A stretch of 56,501 bases of DNA from an uncultured Pelagibacteraceae bacterium (GTDB lineage: Bacteria; Pseudomonadota; Alphaproteobacteria; Pelagibacterales; Pelagibacteraceae), in NCBI GenBank assembly GCA_902569105.1, contig CACFTE010000007.1, positions 1 through 56,501 on the forward strand. Reading direction: 5' to 3'. Below are positions 55,996-56,501 of the stretch, piece after piece (the stretch's first letter is position 1; every line of letters starts with the position of its first letter). The position numbers and the translations under genes were made by a program. The notes under the pieces were generated by a model. The model made no database searches and was not told the origin of the DNA. It saw nothing but the letters and a program-made list of their open reading frames with translations.

Positions 55996-56501
55996 ATGAG
56001 ATCAAATAATAATATATTAGTAAAATTAAAGAGTGCTGGATATCAGCTAAATAATAAGTTTCTTGTTGAGGGGGTTTCTCTTGAAGTTCAAAAAGGAAAA
56101 ATTGTAACACTTATTGGCCCAAACGGATCTGGAAAAAGTACAACTGCTAAAATTGCATTAGGTATATACAAAAATATAGAAGGTGAAGTTGAAAAATATA
56201 CAGATAAAATTGGATATGTACCGCAAAAAATTTCAATTGATTGGACATTACCCATTAGAGTTAATGATTTTATGGTTTTAACAGACAATATAAATAATGA
56301 GCAAATCGACGAGGCGTTATCTTTAACTGGAGTTATACATCTTAAAAATAAAAATTTAGGTAATTTATCTGGAGGTGAGTTTCAAAGAGTTTTGCTTGCA
56401 AGAGCTATTTCAAAAAAACCAGAACTATTAGTGCTTGACGAACCTGTCCAAGGGGTAGATTTTACAGGTGAGATAGCTTTGTATCAATTAATTAAAAAAA
56501 T
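55996..56501 (+). CDS. znuC: Zinc ABC transporter ATP-binding protein ZnuC (cut by window edge)
   Basis: The first 168 residues are visible. Walker A GPNGSGKSTTAK is near residue 40, the Q-loop VPQKISIDWTLPIRVNDF near residue 76 carries the ZnuC-type sequence, the signature LSGGEFQRVLLARA lies near residue 125, and Walker B LLVLDEPVQGVD is near residue 147. It energises zinc uptake with ZnuB and ZnuA; znuB presumably follows outside the window. The ATG at 55996 gives the natural ABC start and sits 20 bases after the second Zur box. Confidence 0.94.
   Translation, partial: MRSNNNILVKLKSAGYQLNNKFLVEGVSLEVQKGKIVTLIGPNGSGKSTTAKIALGIYKNIEGEVEKYTDKIGYVPQKISIDWTLPIRVNDFMVLTDNINNEQIDEALSLTGVIHLKNKNLGNLSGGEFQRVLLARAISKKPELLVLDEPVQGVDFTGEIALYQLIKK

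Noticed and set aside
56088-56288. Minus-strand 66-codon open frame opposite znuC
   Set aside because: It is antisense to the Walker A and Q-loop region of znuC and has no family features.
1-56501. CRISPR arrays, insertion sequences, integrases, prophage genes or rRNA
   Set aside because: No regularly spaced repeats, transposase motifs, phage genes or rRNA segments were found on either strand.

Overview
The window is a very AT-rich, densely packed bacterial chromosome segment. It has almost no intergenic DNA, very short leaders, frequent TAATG or ATGA gene overlaps, and convergent genes that abut with 0 or 1 base between stop codons. Gene content and order fit a streamlined marine alphaproteobacterium of the SAR11 clade (Candidatus Pelagibacter-like). 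Supporting markers are aprB-aprA with an AprM-type membrane subunit, xsc and suyAB sulfonate genes, a fused dimethylglycine-dehydrogenase/GcvT protein, and a sodium:solute symporter behind a compact TPP riboswitch. I see no rRNA, CRISPR array, insertion sequence, integrase or prophage, and no gene-free stretch over 300 bases.

Layout. 1-332 is the 5' part of birA (minus). 332-14201 is a complete 14-gene nuoA-N operon (minus) for proton-pumping NADH:quinone oxidoreductase, with no foreign insertions. Behind it lie tRNA-Asp(GTC) and tRNA-Val(TAC), then a proteostasis block in transcription order: tRNA-Leu(TAG), tig, clpP, clpX, lon. 20513-22048 (plus) holds a DUF1289 protein, a small membrane protein and guaC.

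22049-32645 is a sulfur island. On the minus strand a DMGDH-like flavoprotein is paired with xsc. Divergent from them on the plus strand is suyAB. Then a minus-strand operon runs aprM-aprB-aprA-unknown 116 aa protein-unknown 48 aa membrane peptide-tauE. Read together: sulfonates are cleaved by Xsc and SuyAB to release sulfite, which is either exported by TauE or oxidised by reverse APS reductase with electrons passed to the membrane.

32734-37984 (minus) holds a HIT protein, a pabC-pabA-pabB folate cluster, an MFS transporter and metC. 38060-46265 is a mosaic of small transcription units: a 27-residue hyperbasic peptide, a membrane protein of unknown function, mnmA, a DUF3553 protein, cysQ, a 47 aa membrane peptide, recX, an ABA4-like protein, an HCCA-isomerase-like thioredoxin-fold protein, a rhodanese, a glycosyltransferase-like protein, bcp and amtB. 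46412-54895 (minus) holds hupB, rseP, an iron-type alcohol dehydrogenase, the riboswitch-controlled symporter (ThiV-like), a two-gene ABC-2 exporter, a PQQ-type aldose dehydrogenase, a CsiD/GlaH glutarate hydroxylase and two small membrane proteins. The window ends with divergent znuA and znuC (cut by the window edge) around a pair of Zur-like palindromes.

Functions rest on motif recognition by eye; no database search was run. The least explained parts are the 27 aa basic peptide, the two unknown genes in the apr operon, the flavoprotein paired with xsc, the tRNA-Leu/tig junction and the minimal TPP riboswitch.
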